This document shows positions 35,986-44,981 of a stretch of 64,000 bases of DNA, in pieces. Where the stretch lies: assembly GCF_003351785.1 (NCBI RefSeq), contig NZ_CP031230.1, forward strand, positions 3,076,501 to 3,140,500, given 5' to 3'. Source of the stretch: Sporosarcina sp. PTS2304 (lineage in GTDB: Bacteria; Bacillota; Bacilli; Bacillales_A; Planococcaceae). The notes under the pieces were generated by a model. It saw only the letters and a list, made by a program, of their open reading frames with translations. It was not told where the DNA came from and made no database searches. Within the stretch, counting starts at the first letter, position 1. Each line of letters opens with the position of its first letter. The translations under genes were made by a program, and so were the position numbers.

Positions 35986-37368
35986 ATGAGCAGTACAATC
36001 GTTTGGTTTCGAAAAGATTTGCGTTTGCATGATCATCCAGCCTTAGTGGAAGCGGTAGCACATGGTGACGTGTTGCCGGTTTTCATTTTGCCGGAAACGG
36101 TTCACGAGGCATCTGACTGGTGGTTGCATCATAGTTTACTAGAACTTCAAAAAACATTCGAGCAGCACCAGATTCAACTCATAGTAAGAAAAGGTTCTGT
36201 AGTGGAAGAACTGACGAACATCCAGCGAGAAAGCGGAGCCGGTCAACTCGTATATAATGAATTATACGATCCCGAAAGTCGTCAGCTAGAAAAGGAATTG
36301 ACAGCTGCTTTTGAAAATATCGATGCGCAAGTACGTTCATTCCAAGGGACGTTGCTCGTACCGCCTGATACGATATTCAATAAAAGTGGGCAACCGTATA
36401 AAGTGTTCACTCCTTTTTGGAAACAACTTCGACAAGAGCCGATTGCGCAGTCGTTGCCTGTGCCAAAAAACATGAAAGGCCCTGCTACACGCTTTCCTTC
36501 GTTGCCTGCAGAACAATGGGGACTGCTGGCAGATTATCCTTGGTATGAAAAACTTTCGTGGCAACCAGGAGAAGCTGCCGCTATCGAATGCTGGCAGACA
36601 TTCCGCCGCAAAGGATTGTCCGACTACAAAGAAGGACGTGATATTCCGGCGCAACCGAATGTGTCTCAACTTTCACCTTACTTGGCATGGGGGAATATTA
36701 GCGTGCGATCGCTTTGGTATAGCGCGTTGGCTACGGACGGGGTCGCTGATGAACAAATTGAGGCCTTTTTACGACAGTTGGCGTGGCGTGATTTTGCTCA
36801 TTACCAATTGCTTTATTTTCCTCATATGTTGGAACGGCCTGTACGACCCGAGTTTGAAAAGTTTCCGTGGCAGCCGTCCGATGAAAATTTTCTAGCGTGG
36901 AAAAAAGGGCGGACCGGATATCCATTAGTAGATGCTGGTATGCGAGAATTATGGCAAACAGGGTATATGCACAATCGAGTGCGGATGATCGCCGCTTCGT
37001 TTTTGATTAAGCATTTATTGATTGATTGGCGAGAAGGAATGAAGTGGTTTGAAGAGACGTTAGTAGATTGGGATATCGCGAACAATGCGATGGGCTGGCA
37101 GTGGGTGGCAGGCAGTGGTTTTGATGCGTCTCCTTACTTCAGGGTGTTTAATCCCATCGTGCAAGGAGAGAAGTTTGATGAGTCGGCCACTTATGTGAAA
37201 AAGTGGATTCCAGAGTTGCGTGATATACCTGCGAAATATATTTTTGAGCCAATGAAAGCACCTGCCTCCATAGTAGAATCAATGGGAGATTATCCGAAGC
37301 CTATCGTTGACCATCGAGCTGCCCGAGCCCGTGCACTGGCAGCATATGAAACATGTAAAAAGAATTAA
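35986..37368 (+). CDS. phrB: Deoxyribodipyrimidine photolyase (class I CPD)
   Basis: 460 residues. N-terminal DNA-photolyase alpha/beta domain (TIVWFRKDLRLHDHPAL) and C-terminal FAD domain with WRDFAHYQLLYFPHM and WQWVAGSGFDASPYF, diagnostic of the photolyase/cryptochrome family. It repairs cyclobutane pyrimidine dimers using blue light. AAAGGAGGAAGTT precedes the ATG. The end overlaps by four bases the end of the convergent gene for a B12-binding MerR regulator of the light-sensing CarH/LitR type, a functionally coherent pairing. Confidence 0.93.
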   Translation: MSSTIVWFRKDLRLHDHPALVEAVAHGDVLPVFILPETVHEASDWWLHHSLLELQKTFEQHQIQLIVRKGSVVEELTNIQRESGAGQLVYNELYDPESRQLEKELTAAFENIDAQVRSFQGTLLVPPDTIFNKSGQPYKVFTPFWKQLRQEPIAQSLPVPKNMKGPATRFPSLPAEQWGLLADYPWYEKLSWQPGEAAAIECWQTFRRKGLSDYKEGRDIPAQPNVSQLSPYLAWGNISVRSLWYSALATDGVADEQIEAFLRQLAWRDFAHYQLLYFPHMLERPVRPEFEKFPWQPSDENFLAWKKGRTGYPLVDAGMRELWQTGYMHNRVRMIAASFLIKHLLIDWREGMKWFEETLVDWDIANNAMGWQWVAGSGFDASPYFRVFNPIVQGEKFDESATYVKKWIPELRDIPAKYIFEPMKAPASIVESMGDYPKPIVDHRAARARALAAYETCKKN

Positions 37369-38246
37369 ATATCATCAATGGAGTCAAGCATACGAATATG
37401 TTGCAGCTGCAATTCGTTGGCGCAAATGACGGCACCGTATCCACCGAGATAAAATGTGACAGCGGGATGTTCTTCGGCAAAGGCATCCAGTCGTTTAATC
37501 ATCTCTGGATTTTTTTCGAATGGTAATGTAGTAGAGGCGGAAAGTAATACTTTAACGGGCTTGATCTTTTCTACAAAAGATTCTATCGCTCCAGGCGCAG
37601 GCGATGCCCCAATCATCGCAGTCCGCCAGCCTTTTAACATCAGTTGCAGCAATATGATGTGGACGGGAATTTCATGCGATTCGTTGGGAAGGCATGCGCC
37701 AAGCAATATTGGCGAGTCTTCCCGATATTGGAAATTGCGTCGTAGTTGAACGAGTTGGTCTCTAACAACGAGGCTAGACAATGCTTCCTGATACTCGTCC
37801 CATTCCCCCGTAGCCCAATGATCCCCGACACTTTTAAGAAAAGGTATAATAATTTGTTGCAAGTATTGTTCAAGACCTAACCGGTGATAGGCCGCTTGCA
37901 ATGAAAAGTTTAACTCCAATTCATCACAGTTTTTTCCGTGTGTAAGCAACTCACGCAATGTCTCTTCTGCATACGTGTCTTCAAGACTGGACGGCATAGC
38001 TGTATTCTTTTGGGATTTGGCCATGTCCGCTGCTTGTGAAAGTGCAAATCCTTCCTCTGCATAGCGCTTCATCAACAAGAAAAGACGTATATCTTCATCG
38101 TTATAAATACGATATCCATTATCTAACCGTTGCGGTACGACGATATTGTAACGTTCTTCCCATTTTCGTAACACTTGTCTCGACATGCCTGTTAGATCTG
38201 CAACCTGCTTAATGGTATACGTAGGTGTTTCAGATGACGGCTTCAC
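37365..38246 (-). CDS. MerR-family regulator with B12-binding domain (CarH/LitR-like)
   Basis: 293 residues from GTG 38246 (AAAGGTTGATTGCT upstream). The ATG at 38321 would add 25 residues but lies within the promoter, so it is rejected. Domains: MerR HTH (~9-80, YTIKQVADLTGMSRQVLRKW), B12-binding helical bundle (~95-175), cobalamin-binding Rossmann domain (~180-293). The lower-axial His is in LPNESHEIP (His191). In the W-x9-E-H motif of CarH, Trp144 and Glu154 are kept but the His is Ala155, and the His next to that Trp is Ala too. Likely a light- or B12-responsive repressor of photoprotection genes; the changed pocket may alter photochemistry. Confidence 0.85.
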   Translation of the reverse strand: MKPSSETPTYTIKQVADLTGMSRQVLRKWEERYNIVVPQRLDNGYRIYNDEDIRLFLLMKRYAEEGFALSQAADMAKSQKNTAMPSSLEDTYAEETLRELLTHGKNCDELELNFSLQAAYHRLGLEQYLQQIIIPFLKSVGDHWATGEWDEYQEALSSLVVRDQLVQLRRNFQYREDSPILLGACLPNESHEIPVHIILLQLMLKGWRTAMIGASPAPGAIESFVEKIKPVKVLLSASTTLPFEKNPEMIKRLDAFAEEHPAVTFYLGGYGAVICANELQLQHIRMLDSIDDI

Positions 38247-38312
38247 AGCAATCAACCTTTCTATACAAACTGAATTAGCGGTGAATCTCCCGCGCTGTTC
38301 TTCTTGTCTAAC

Positions 38313-38354
38313 ATTATACATAGATTTGACGAGTCAAGTCAAATCTGTTATTTT
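38313..38354. promoter_or_regulatory. Divergent promoters overlapping a 25-bp palindromic operator
   Basis: AGATTTGAC (38322-38330) and GTCAAATCT (38338-38346) are perfect inverted repeats with a 7-bp centre. Minus strand: TTGACT (38342-38337), 18-bp spacer, TATAAT (38318-38313). Plus strand: TTGACG (38326-38331), 17-bp spacer, TATTTT (38349-38354). Both -35 boxes lie within the dyad, so a protein bound there would control both genes. The adjacent MerR/B12 regulator is the obvious candidate. Confidence 0.7.
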
Positions 38355-38376
38355 TGTTGTGTAGGAAGGTGTATAC

Positions 38377-38823
38377 ATGAAAAGGATAAATATGTGTAAA
38401 GGTGTTTGGATTGGCTTAGTAACAGGCATAATATTAGCAATATTTTTAAAATCAGTAGAAGTTCTGTTAGGTTACAAAGTATATACATTACTGTTGAACG
38501 TTGATTATATACCTATCGTCAAAGACTATCAATTTTCAGAAGCAATAGAAGTGTTCTTTCACTTAGTAGTGTCTGTAGTTCTCTGTATCTTATTAGTGAT
38601 CGCACTAGATAAAAGTACTGATTTTATAAGGAACCGTGTCGTTTATTTCTCTTTTTTAATTAATACTGCTATTGGACTTTTACTATATCCGACGACATCG
38701 TTTTCTGATCGTACACCTAGTTTTACGGATGCTGTTTCGTTAAGCTGGTGGATTGCCGGGCATGCTTTATATGGAGTAGTTGTAGGCATGTTGTTAAAGA
38801 AAACGATGGGTAAAAGGAAATAA
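38377..38823 (+). CDS. Membrane protein (four helices) divergent from the B12/MerR regulator
   Basis: 148 residues with four hydrophobic segments (GVWIGLVTGIILAIFLKS, FHLVVSVVLCILLVIAL, VVYFSFLINTAIGLLLYP, SWWIAGHALYGVVVGMLL). TAGGAAGGTGTATAC precedes the ATG. I do not recognise the family firmly; it has some likeness to YagU/YqhR-type small membrane proteins. Its promoter shares a palindromic operator with the regulator gene, so it is probably in the same, possibly light-responsive, regulon. Confidence 0.7.
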   Translation: MKRINMCKGVWIGLVTGIILAIFLKSVEVLLGYKVYTLLLNVDYIPIVKDYQFSEAIEVFFHLVVSVVLCILLVIALDKSTDFIRNRVVYFSFLINTAIGLLLYPTTSFSDRTPSFTDAVSLSWWIAGHALYGVVVGMLLKKTMGKRK

Positions 38824-38957
38824 TCCTAAAGTAGTGTAAAATAGTGGAACTTCATTAGTGGTTACGGTATATTTATAGTGGAATAACATTATACAAAGTG
38901 TAAACAAATCAATAGCGCAATTTGTTGGTGTGTTGAAGAAAGAAGGAGAGTATACTC

Positions 38958-40250
38958 ATGTGGATTACAAAGAAACGTCAAGTACCATCAATAGTTCAAC
39001 CGATTTCCTCTGCGCCGGTCAAATTGCAAGTACCTACTAAAGAAATTCAATTACAACTAGATGCGATCAAATTAACAGAACGTGATTTACAGTTGCTTCG
39101 CGCCTTAAAAAAACCAATGCATGATCGAATTGACGATATTGTCAAAGCTTTTTACGATAGTGTCACTGCAGTTCCTCATTTATCCTCTCTTATTCGTAAA
39201 CATAGTAATACGGAATATTTAAGTAAGACGCTTGCTCATCACTTAGGCGGTTTATTCGACGGAGTCATTGATGAGGCGTATTTAGTGAACCGTAGCAAAG
39301 TTGCTCAATCGCACATGCGAATCGGATTGGATCCGAAATGGTATATCGCGGCATTCCAAAATTTACATTCGACAATGCTGGATATTTTGTTTTCATTGGA
39401 ACTGGATCGTAAAGAAGAGCGAGAAATGATCGTCGCTTTAAGTAAAATCCTGAACTTTGAAAAGCAGTTGGTGCTCGAAGCGTTTGAAAAGGGTATGAAT
39501 GAAGCGATGTACAAACAGCAACAAGAGATCAAAGACGGCGTAAAGCAACAGATCGGTAGCATCGCTTTGGAAATTGAAGAAAAGTCCGAGTCAACTTATT
39601 CAGTAGTTCGTGATTTAATCGAACAATCCGCCGAACTGGACAATAAAATTCAGGATAGTATTGTACGCTCGGAAACGTCAGCACAACAAGCTCAATCAGG
39701 AATTGAACAAATGGCGCAACTGGTGTTCACATCAGAGACGATTGTCAAAGAAACGAAAGAAATGGCAGAATTAGTGGAAGAATTGAATCGTGCATCCGCT
39801 CAAATAGAAGAAGTCGTGCAATTGGTTAAAAATATTGCAGACCAAACGAATTTACTGGCATTGAACTCAGCAATTGAGGCAGCACGTGCAGGAGTTCACG
39901 GAAAAGGATTTGCTGTAGTGGCGGATGAAGTTCGTAATTTGGCTGATCAGACGAAACGTTCGACAGACAATATTGCAGAACTCGTATCCCAATCCAAAGC
40001 AAAAACGCATGCAGTGCATCAAGCGATCGAAAATGTGACGAAGTACGCTGATATGGGAATGAAAGAAACGGATTCCTCAAAAGAGACATTCCAAAATATT
40101 ACCGACACGGTTCATTTGACGATTCATGATATTACTCATTTTTCAGATCATATGAAAAATCTACAGCAAGTCATTACTTCTATTGGTGGAGTGGCGAAAG
40201 AAGTAGTTTCGACTTCTTACGAATTGGAAGAAGCAATTGACGTCTTATAA
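38958..40250 (+). CDS. hemAT: HemAT-type heme aerotaxis transducer
   Basis: 430 residues. N-terminal globin-coupled sensor domain (~40-190) with proximal His95 in [13 protein letters not shown] and the family block [19 protein letters not shown]-terminal methyl-accepting signalling domain with the conserved hairpin [20 protein letters not shown]. No membrane segments, as expected for soluble HemAT, which senses O2 through heme and signals to CheA. AAAGAAGGAGAGTATACTC precedes the ATG. A heme-efflux-type ABC system follows 17 bp later. Confidence 0.93.
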   Translation: MWITKKRQVPSIVQPISSAPVKLQVPTKEIQLQLDAIKLTERDLQLLRALKKPMHDRIDDIVKAFYDSVTAVPHLSSLIRKHSNTEYLSKTLAHHLGGLFDGVIDEAYLVNRSKVAQSHMRIGLDPKWYIAAFQNLHSTMLDILFSLELDRKEEREMIVALSKILNFEKQLVLEAFEKGMNEAMYKQQQEIKDGVKQQIGSIALEIEEKSESTYSVVRDLIEQSAELDNKIQDSIVRSETSAQQAQSGIEQMAQLVFTSETIVKETKEMAELVEELNRASAQIEEVVQLVKNIADQTNLLALNSAIEAARAGVHGKGFAVVADEVRNLADQTKRSTDNIAELVSQSKAKTHAVHQAIENVTKYADMGMKETDSSKETFQNITDTVHLTIHDITHFSDHMKNLQQVITSIGGVAKEVVSTSYELEEAIDVL

Positions 40251-40267
40251 GAGGAAGTGAAGCGTAG

Positions 40268-41338
40268 ATGTTCTTAGCATGGAGCGAAATTAAACGAAAT
40301 AAATTGCGGTTTTTATTAATTACATCGATTTTATTACTAGTTTCTTTTCTAGTGTTTTTCCTTTCGGGTCTTGCAAATGGATTAGCAAGTATGAACAGAG
40401 AAGCGGTCGATTCGTGGAAAGCTGACGCGATCCTTCTGACGGAAGAATCCGATAAGAGTCTCTATCAATCCGCGTTGGATAAAAATTTGGCAGATGAATT
40501 GGGAGTGGAGGAAACGGCGGTCGTCAGCCAGAGCGGTTCCATTGCGAATAACGGAGAGGCGAAAAAGAATATTCTGTTATTCGGTATTAATAAAGATGAG
40601 TTCATTGCGCCGAAAGTAAGTGAAGGGGATCCGACGTTTTACGTGCAAAATGGTGTAGTTGCATCGGATGCGTTAAAAGATGATGGATTCAAAATTGGAG
40701 ATACATTGGAATTGTCATCGACGGATACTGAATTGACAATCGTTGGATTTACAGAGAAGGCTCGCTTTAACGCAGCGCCTGTTTTGTATATGAAGTTGAA
40801 TGACTTGCAAAAGATTAAATTTGGCGATGCCTATGAGATGAATAAGTCGATTGTGAATGCCATTCTTATTAAGGATTCCAAGTGGGATGAAGTAGAGTTG
40901 CCAAAAGATACGGAAATAATTAAAACGGAAACATTTATCGAAAACTTGCCGGGATATACGGAGCAGAATTTGACGGTGACATATATGATCTACTTTTTAT
41001 TCGTCATCTCAGCAGCGATCGTAGCGATTTTCTTATACGTGTTGACTGTCCAGAAAATTAGCATGTTTGGACTGATGAAAGCACAGGGAATTTCTAGTGG
41101 CTATTTGGCGAAGTCGGTCATCGCCCAGACATTCATTCTTGCGTTAATCGGTGTGGTTTTAGGGTTTGGATTAACGTTGCTGGCGGGAAGTTTCTTGCCA
41201 AGCGCAGTGCCGATTCAATTTGATGTGCCGGTCATGGTGATTTACGGATTGGTGTTAATCGCCGTATCGATTGCCGGGGCAGTGATTTCCGTCTGGACCA
41301 TCATTCGAATCGATCCATTAGAAGCGATAGGAGGGTAA
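40268..41338 (+). CDS. hrtB: ABC transporter permease, HrtB-like (FtsX family)
   Basis: 356 residues with the MacB/FtsX topology: TM1 (~14-35, LLVSFLVFFLSGLANGLAS), a large extracellular domain (~36-235), and three C-terminal helices. The N-terminus (WSEIKRNKLRFLLITSILLL then FLSGLANGL) closely resembles HrtB, the permease of heme detoxification. AGAGGAAGTGAAGCGTAG precedes the ATG. It precedes its ATPase by three bases, the same module as HrtBA, and follows a heme sensor gene. Confidence 0.82.
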   Translation: MFLAWSEIKRNKLRFLLITSILLLVSFLVFFLSGLANGLASMNREAVDSWKADAILLTEESDKSLYQSALDKNLADELGVEETAVVSQSGSIANNGEAKKNILLFGINKDEFIAPKVSEGDPTFYVQNGVVASDALKDDGFKIGDTLELSSTDTELTIVGFTEKARFNAAPVLYMKLNDLQKIKFGDAYEMNKSIVNAILIKDSKWDEVELPKDTEIIKTETFIENLPGYTEQNLTVTYMIYFLFVISAAIVAIFLYVLTVQKISMFGLMKAQGISSGYLAKSVIAQTFILALIGVVLGFGLTLLAGSFLPSAVPIQFDVPVMVIYGLVLIAVSIAGAVISVWTIIRIDPLEAIGG

Positions 41339-41341
41339 ACG

Positions 41342-42022
41342 ATGGTACTGGAGCTACGAAACGCAAAAAAGACGTTTGGAGAAGGTAATACATTAGTCGA
41401 AGCGATGAAAGAGACGAACTTTATAGTCGAACGAGGCGAATTGGTTGCAGTCATCGGTCCTTCAGGTTCGGGGAAAAGTACGTTCCTAACCGTCGCTGGT
41501 GGTTTGCAGACACCGAGCGAAGGGCTAGTTATTATCAATGGAAAAGAATTGTCGCAGCTCAATGAAAAGCAACGTTCAAAAATTCGCCTACAAGAGATCG
41601 GCTTCATTTTGCAAGCATCGAACTTAGTGCCGTTCTTGTCAGTCGATCAGCAATTGGAGTTACTGAATAAAGTGAAAAAGAATAATTTATCGGCTGTCGA
41701 AAAGAAGCAGCTTTATGAGGATTTGGGAATTACTAAGCTGCATAAAAAGTATCCTTCTGATTTATCGGGCGGTGAACGTCAGCGTGTCGCTATTGCTAAA
41801 GCACTTTTCAGCAATCCGTCAATTATTTTGGCGGATGAACCGACTGCTTCATTAGATTCCGATCGGGCATTTGAAGTGATGGAGTTGTTGCAGCATGAAA
41901 CGAAGTCTAAAGAAACAGCTACAATTGTCGTAACGCATGACACGCGTTTGATGAAATATTTTGATAAAGTGTATCAGATGACGGACGGCGTATTGGAACT
42001 AGATACTACTACGTATGAATGA
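41342..42022 (+). CDS. hrtA: ABC transporter ATPase, HrtA-like
   Basis: 226 residues. Walker A IGPSGSGKSTFL, signature LSGGERQR, Walker B IILADEPTASLD, H-loop VVTHD; a MacB/LolD-type mechanotransmission ATPase. ATAGGAGGGTAAACG precedes the ATG and includes the end of the permease gene. With hrtB it would expel surplus heme from the membrane. Strong terminator follows, then a 21-bp repeat array. Confidence 0.87.
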   Translation: MVLELRNAKKTFGEGNTLVEAMKETNFIVERGELVAVIGPSGSGKSTFLTVAGGLQTPSEGLVIINGKELSQLNEKQRSKIRLQEIGFILQASNLVPFLSVDQQLELLNKVKKNNLSAVEKKQLYEDLGITKLHKKYPSDLSGGERQRVAIAKALFSNPSIILADEPTASLDSDRAFEVMELLQHETKSKETATIVVTHDTRLMKYFDKVYQMTDGVLELDTTTYE

Positions 42023-42023
42023 G

Positions 42024-42072
42024 GAAGAACGATTTGGTGGGACGTGAAAACGTCTTGCTGAATCGTTTTTTT
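42024..42072 (+). terminator. hrtBA terminator
   Basis: AACGATTT and GAATCGTT arms with an inner stem GACGTGAAAACGTC, then TTTTT. Confidence 0.8.
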
Positions 42073-42105
42073 GATGGGCGGGAGGGTTCGTAGGGTTCGT
42101 TGTGG

Positions 42106-42444
42106 CGCTCATAGAAAGTGTGTCCGCGCTCATAGGAAGTGAGTTCGCGCTCATAGAAAGTGTGTCTGCGCTCATAGAAAGTGAGTTCGCGCTCATAGGA
42201 AGTGGGTCCGCGCTCATAGAAAGTGAGTTCGCGCTCATAGGAAGTGGGTCCGCGCTCATAGGAAGTGAGTTCGCGCTCATAGAAAGTGTTCCCGCGCTCA
42301 TAGAAAGTGTGTCTGCGCTCATAGAAAGTGTGTCTGCGCTCATAGAAAGTGAGTTCGCGCTCATAGGAAGTGAGTTCGCGCTCATAGAAAGTGTGTCTGC
42401 GCTCATAGAAAGTGAGTTCGCGCTCATAGAAAGTGTTCTTCCCG
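42106..42444 (+). repeat. CGCTCATAG 21-bp array 3 (about 16 units), interrupted by IS copy 1
   Basis: CGCTCATAG every 21 bp with spacers such as AAAGTGTGTCTG and GAAGTGAGTTCG. It ends at the left end of IS copy 1; two more units with the same spacers (GAAGTGAGTTCG) follow the IS at 43838-43870, so the IS landed within the array. Confidence 0.95.
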
Positions 42445-42514
42445 AGTCAAGTCCTTGATCTTGTGTAAATTACTTATCCCCTATTGAATGTCACTTCACG
42501 GATAGTTCGATTTG

Positions 42515-42556
42515 CTGTTCCCGCAGGGAGGGGGTACCCCCTCCCTGCGGGAACAG
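42515..42556 (+). terminator. Perfect 42-bp palindrome with T-run at the IS end
   Basis: CTGTTCCCGCAGGGAGGGGG is followed directly by its complement, then TTTTGTTTT on the plus strand. It lies just past the transposase stop, and the T-run favours termination of plus-strand transcripts, i.e. those entering the IS from the flank and running antisense to the transposase. The same hairpin is in the other two copies (55164-55205 and 56934-56975). Confidence 0.85.
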
Positions 42557-42568
42557 TTTTGTTTTGAC

Positions 42569-43738
42569 TTACCGTAGCGGGCTGCCTTTTTGTAGACGTT
42601 CATCCGCCTCCATCAGCACAGCACCGATCAGTCGAAAGGCAGACTGCTCATTTGGAAAAATGCGGATGACTTGTTCTCTTCTTCGCACTTCTTGATTTAA
42701 GCGTTCTAGGTGATTGGTAGAACTTGTATAGCGATGATAACGAGAAGGCTCATTTAAGAACTGCGTGGCCTCATCATAGCCTCCCTCAAGAATATCTAAC
42801 GCTTTTTGAACACGTGGCTCTTTCGCATACTTCTCTACCAGCCGTTCTTTCGCTTCCCGAGCTCCTTCAAGATCAGCGCTCATAAAAATAGTGCGCACGT
42901 CCGCCATAAAGGATTTGGCCATTTTTTTCGGTAATGCTTTTAGTAGATTCCGCTTGAAATGGACAGTACATCGTTGCCAAGAAGTCCCGACAAACTCCTG
43001 GCTAATCGCCTTCTTGAGCCCCTCATGTGCATCCGAAATGACAAGGTCAGGAGATTGGAGTCCACGTCGCTTTAGACTCTGGAGGAACGACTGCCAAGCT
43101 TCGAAACTCTCTGCTTGATCAATTTTCAGACCCACCACTTCCCGGCGGTTGTCCGTGCTGATCGCCGTCGCGATATAAACTGCTTTGGAAACCACTTTTC
43201 GATTCTCACGGACTTTGATATACATGGCGTCCACATGCAAGTAACGATACGTCGTCACATTCAAAGGACGGCTGGCCCATTGGTTGACGATCGGATCGAG
43301 CTGGGCAGTCAGTGAAGATACGAAAGATTTAGAAACCGTTTCTCCGCATAATGTCTCGATAACATTCGTCACTTTCCTTGTGGAAACGCCACTGACCACC
43401 ATCTCTAGCATGGAAAGCATAAACGCCTGGTCCACCCGTGCATATTTTTCAAAAACCGATGTCGAAAAACCACCTTCTCGTGTACGCGGAACTTTTAATT
43501 TCACGCGCCCGATAGTGATCATCAGTTCTCGTTCATAGTAGCCGTTGCGATAGTCACGTCGCTCAGCTACTCGTTCATATTTGGCCGTTTCCAAATACTC
43601 ATCTCTTTCTTTTTCCATATACTCATTTAATATGAGAACGACAGCAGATTTCAGCACGTTGTCCAGATTAGAAGTCATCACCGCTTCTTTTAGTTCTTCC
43701 TCGTTTATGTTAAGATAATCAAATAGGGTCATCATCAA
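42569..43738 (-). CDS. IS256-family (Mutator-type) transposase, copy 1
   Basis: 389 residues. DDE catalytic core: Asp in YLHVDAMYIKVRENR (~170), Asp in PDLVISDAHEGLKKA (~236), and the C-terminal Glu region in STNHLERLNQEVRRRE; C-x2-H-like WQRCTVHFKRNLL is the IS256 signature. AGGAGGAATTGATGATG-type start. It differs from copies 2 and 3 at two residues (Ile for Val in ELMITIGRV; Ala for Ser in FMSADLEG). It appears intact and active. Confidence 0.95.
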   Translation of the reverse strand: MMMTLFDYLNINEEELKEAVMTSNLDNVLKSAVVLILNEYMEKERDEYLETAKYERVAERRDYRNGYYERELMITIGRVKLKVPRTREGGFSTSVFEKYARVDQAFMLSMLEMVVSGVSTRKVTNVIETLCGETVSKSFVSSLTAQLDPIVNQWASRPLNVTTYRYLHVDAMYIKVRENRKVVSKAVYIATAISTDNRREVVGLKIDQAESFEAWQSFLQSLKRRGLQSPDLVISDAHEGLKKAISQEFVGTSWQRCTVHFKRNLLKALPKKMAKSFMADVRTIFMSADLEGAREAKERLVEKYAKEPRVQKALDILEGGYDEATQFLNEPSRYHRYTSSTNHLERLNQEVRRREQVIRIFPNEQSAFRLIGAVLMEADERLQKGSPLR

Positions 43739-43837
43739 TTCCTCCTCAATGTGATCGTGGTTGTGAACATTGTAACATAGGGAATTGATGTGGCTCTTTT
43801 TCTATTTACACAATTATATGGACTTTATCCGTTCCCG

Positions 43838-43870
43838 CGCTCATAGGAAGTGAGTTCGCGCTCATAGGAA
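43838..43870 (+). repeat. Right remnant of CGCTCATAG array 3
   Basis: Two units, CGCTCATAGGAAGTGAGTTC and CGCTCATAGG, follow IS copy 1 and continue the array split by the insertion. Confidence 0.9.
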
Positions 43871-43884
43871 ACATCTCCATGCCA

Positions 43885-43917
43885 TAAAAAAGTACTCGCT
43901 TATAAAACGAGTACTCA
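43885..43917 (-). terminator. Terminator of the thiamine operon
   Basis: On the minus strand GAGTACTCGTTTTATAAGCG and GAGTACTTTTTT form a hairpin with a T-run, 48 bp beyond the thiF stop. Confidence 0.85.
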
Positions 43918-43964
43918 GTGCCCACTCTATTCTCTTACGCTAAAAATATACTTCAAATATCATG

Positions 43965-44981
43965 TCATCCAATCAATCCAGCGACGATTTTCTTCGCCTG
44001 CGTGATGTCTTTTGTTCCATGCACGAGCATTCGGCCATCGCGAAATAATACGAGTCGGTGATCATGATATTCACAAGACACCAAATAAGGGTTGTGTACT
44101 AAGTTTGAAACGGTACCGCGAACGGAATCTGCAAAAGGGGCGAGTTCCACTTGGCGATTTTTAGGCCATGTCAGTTGTACGGTGTCGCGTCCGCAAAGCA
44201 CTGCTGTTCGAATGATCTCGCTAGCTGATAAAAACGGATACGTAGGTTTTTCCGAACAGCTAGGACAACTTGATTTTTTCATGCTATGCACACTAATCGC
44301 TGCTCGTTCACCTGTCCATAGATCCGCTGACTCCAGGCGAGGACTCATTTTAGCGCCTGTTATATATTTCAGCAACTCTGCGACTTGACGGGCGGCTGTC
44401 GTCACGACGATCGGACTGATGACGCCCACTGTGTCACAAGTGAGTGATTGCGGCGGCAGGACTTCGAGCAGGCAATGAAGGCAAGGTTGTTCTTCTGCGA
44501 CTCCAATTGGGAATGTTACGCCATAGCTTCCTACGCATGCACCCATGAAAAAAGGGAGGCGCAATTGAAGGGCAGCGTCATTCGCGAGTAACCGCGTTTC
44601 GATATTATCCGTTCCATCCAAAATGAACTGATGGCCTTCAAATAATTCCAGCACATTTTCGGGCGTGACATCGGCAACGATTCCGCGAATTTTCACGTCA
44701 CTGTTAATGGCGCGCAATCGTTTTTCTGCAGCGATGGCTTTTGGCAATTGATCGACAACATCTTGTTCACTATACAATTGCTGGCGGTGCAGATTCGTCC
44801 ATTCCAAAATGTCCCGATCAACAATCGTCAGTTCACCGATGCCTGCGCGTACAAGCATTTCTGCGCCTGATGAACCGAGTGCACCCGCTCCAAGTACGAA
44901 TACTTTGGCGTCGCGGATGCGTTGTTGTCCGATAAGGCCGATAGGAGAAAATAGCTCTTGTCGTGAATATTTTCTGTTCAA
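43965..44981 (-). CDS. thiF: ThiF/MoeB-type sulfur-carrier adenylyltransferase
   Basis: 338 residues. ATP-binding Gly-rich loop [20 protein letters not shown], then the NLHRQQLY arginine finger, GTDNIETR and the metal-binding CxxC pairs ([17 protein letters not shown]). It activates the C-terminal Gly of ThiS (or a MoaD-like partner) by adenylation. The start overlaps thiG by four bases, so it acts in thiazole synthesis here. A C-terminal rhodanese-like tail is partial or absent. Confidence 0.92.
   Translation of the reverse strand: MNRKYSRQELFSPIGLIGQQRIRDAKVFVLGAGALGSSGAEMLVRAGIGELTIVDRDILEWTNLHRQQLYSEQDVVDQLPKAIAAEKRLRAINSDVKIRGIVADVTPENVLELFEGHQFILDGTDNIETRLLANDAALQLRLPFFMGACVGSYGVTFPIGVAEEQPCLHCLLEVLPPQSLTCDTVGVISPIVVTTAARQVAELLKYITGAKMSPRLESADLWTGERAAISVHSMKKSSCPSCSEKPTYPFLSASEIIRTAVLCGRDTVQLTWPKNRQVELAPFADSVRGTVSNLVHNPYLVSCEYHDHRLVLFRDGRMLVHGTKDITQAKKIVAGLIG

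Larger units (their letters stand above)
42445..43829. mobile_element. IS256-family insertion sequence, copy 1 (1385 bp)
   Basis: Ends AGTCAAGTCCTTGATCTTGT and, inverted, GATAAAGTCCATATAATTGT are imperfect terminal inverted repeats ending in TGTGTAAAT. One transposase gene lies inside on the minus strand. Boundaries come from comparing three copies, each exactly 1385 bp. Flanks TCTTCCCG (left) and CGTTCCCG (right) share six of eight bases, a possible decayed target duplication. A few base differences separate it from copies 2 and 3. Confidence 0.93.

Noticed and set aside
38247..38321. Upstream ATG for the B12/MerR regulator
   Set aside because: It lies upstream of the predicted transcription start, within the -10/-35 region; the GTG at 38246 has a ribosome site and fits the MerR N-terminus.
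42891..43538. Plus-strand open frames inside the IS copies
   Set aside because: They lie antisense to the intact transposase, lack ribosome sites, and recur only because the IS is repeated.
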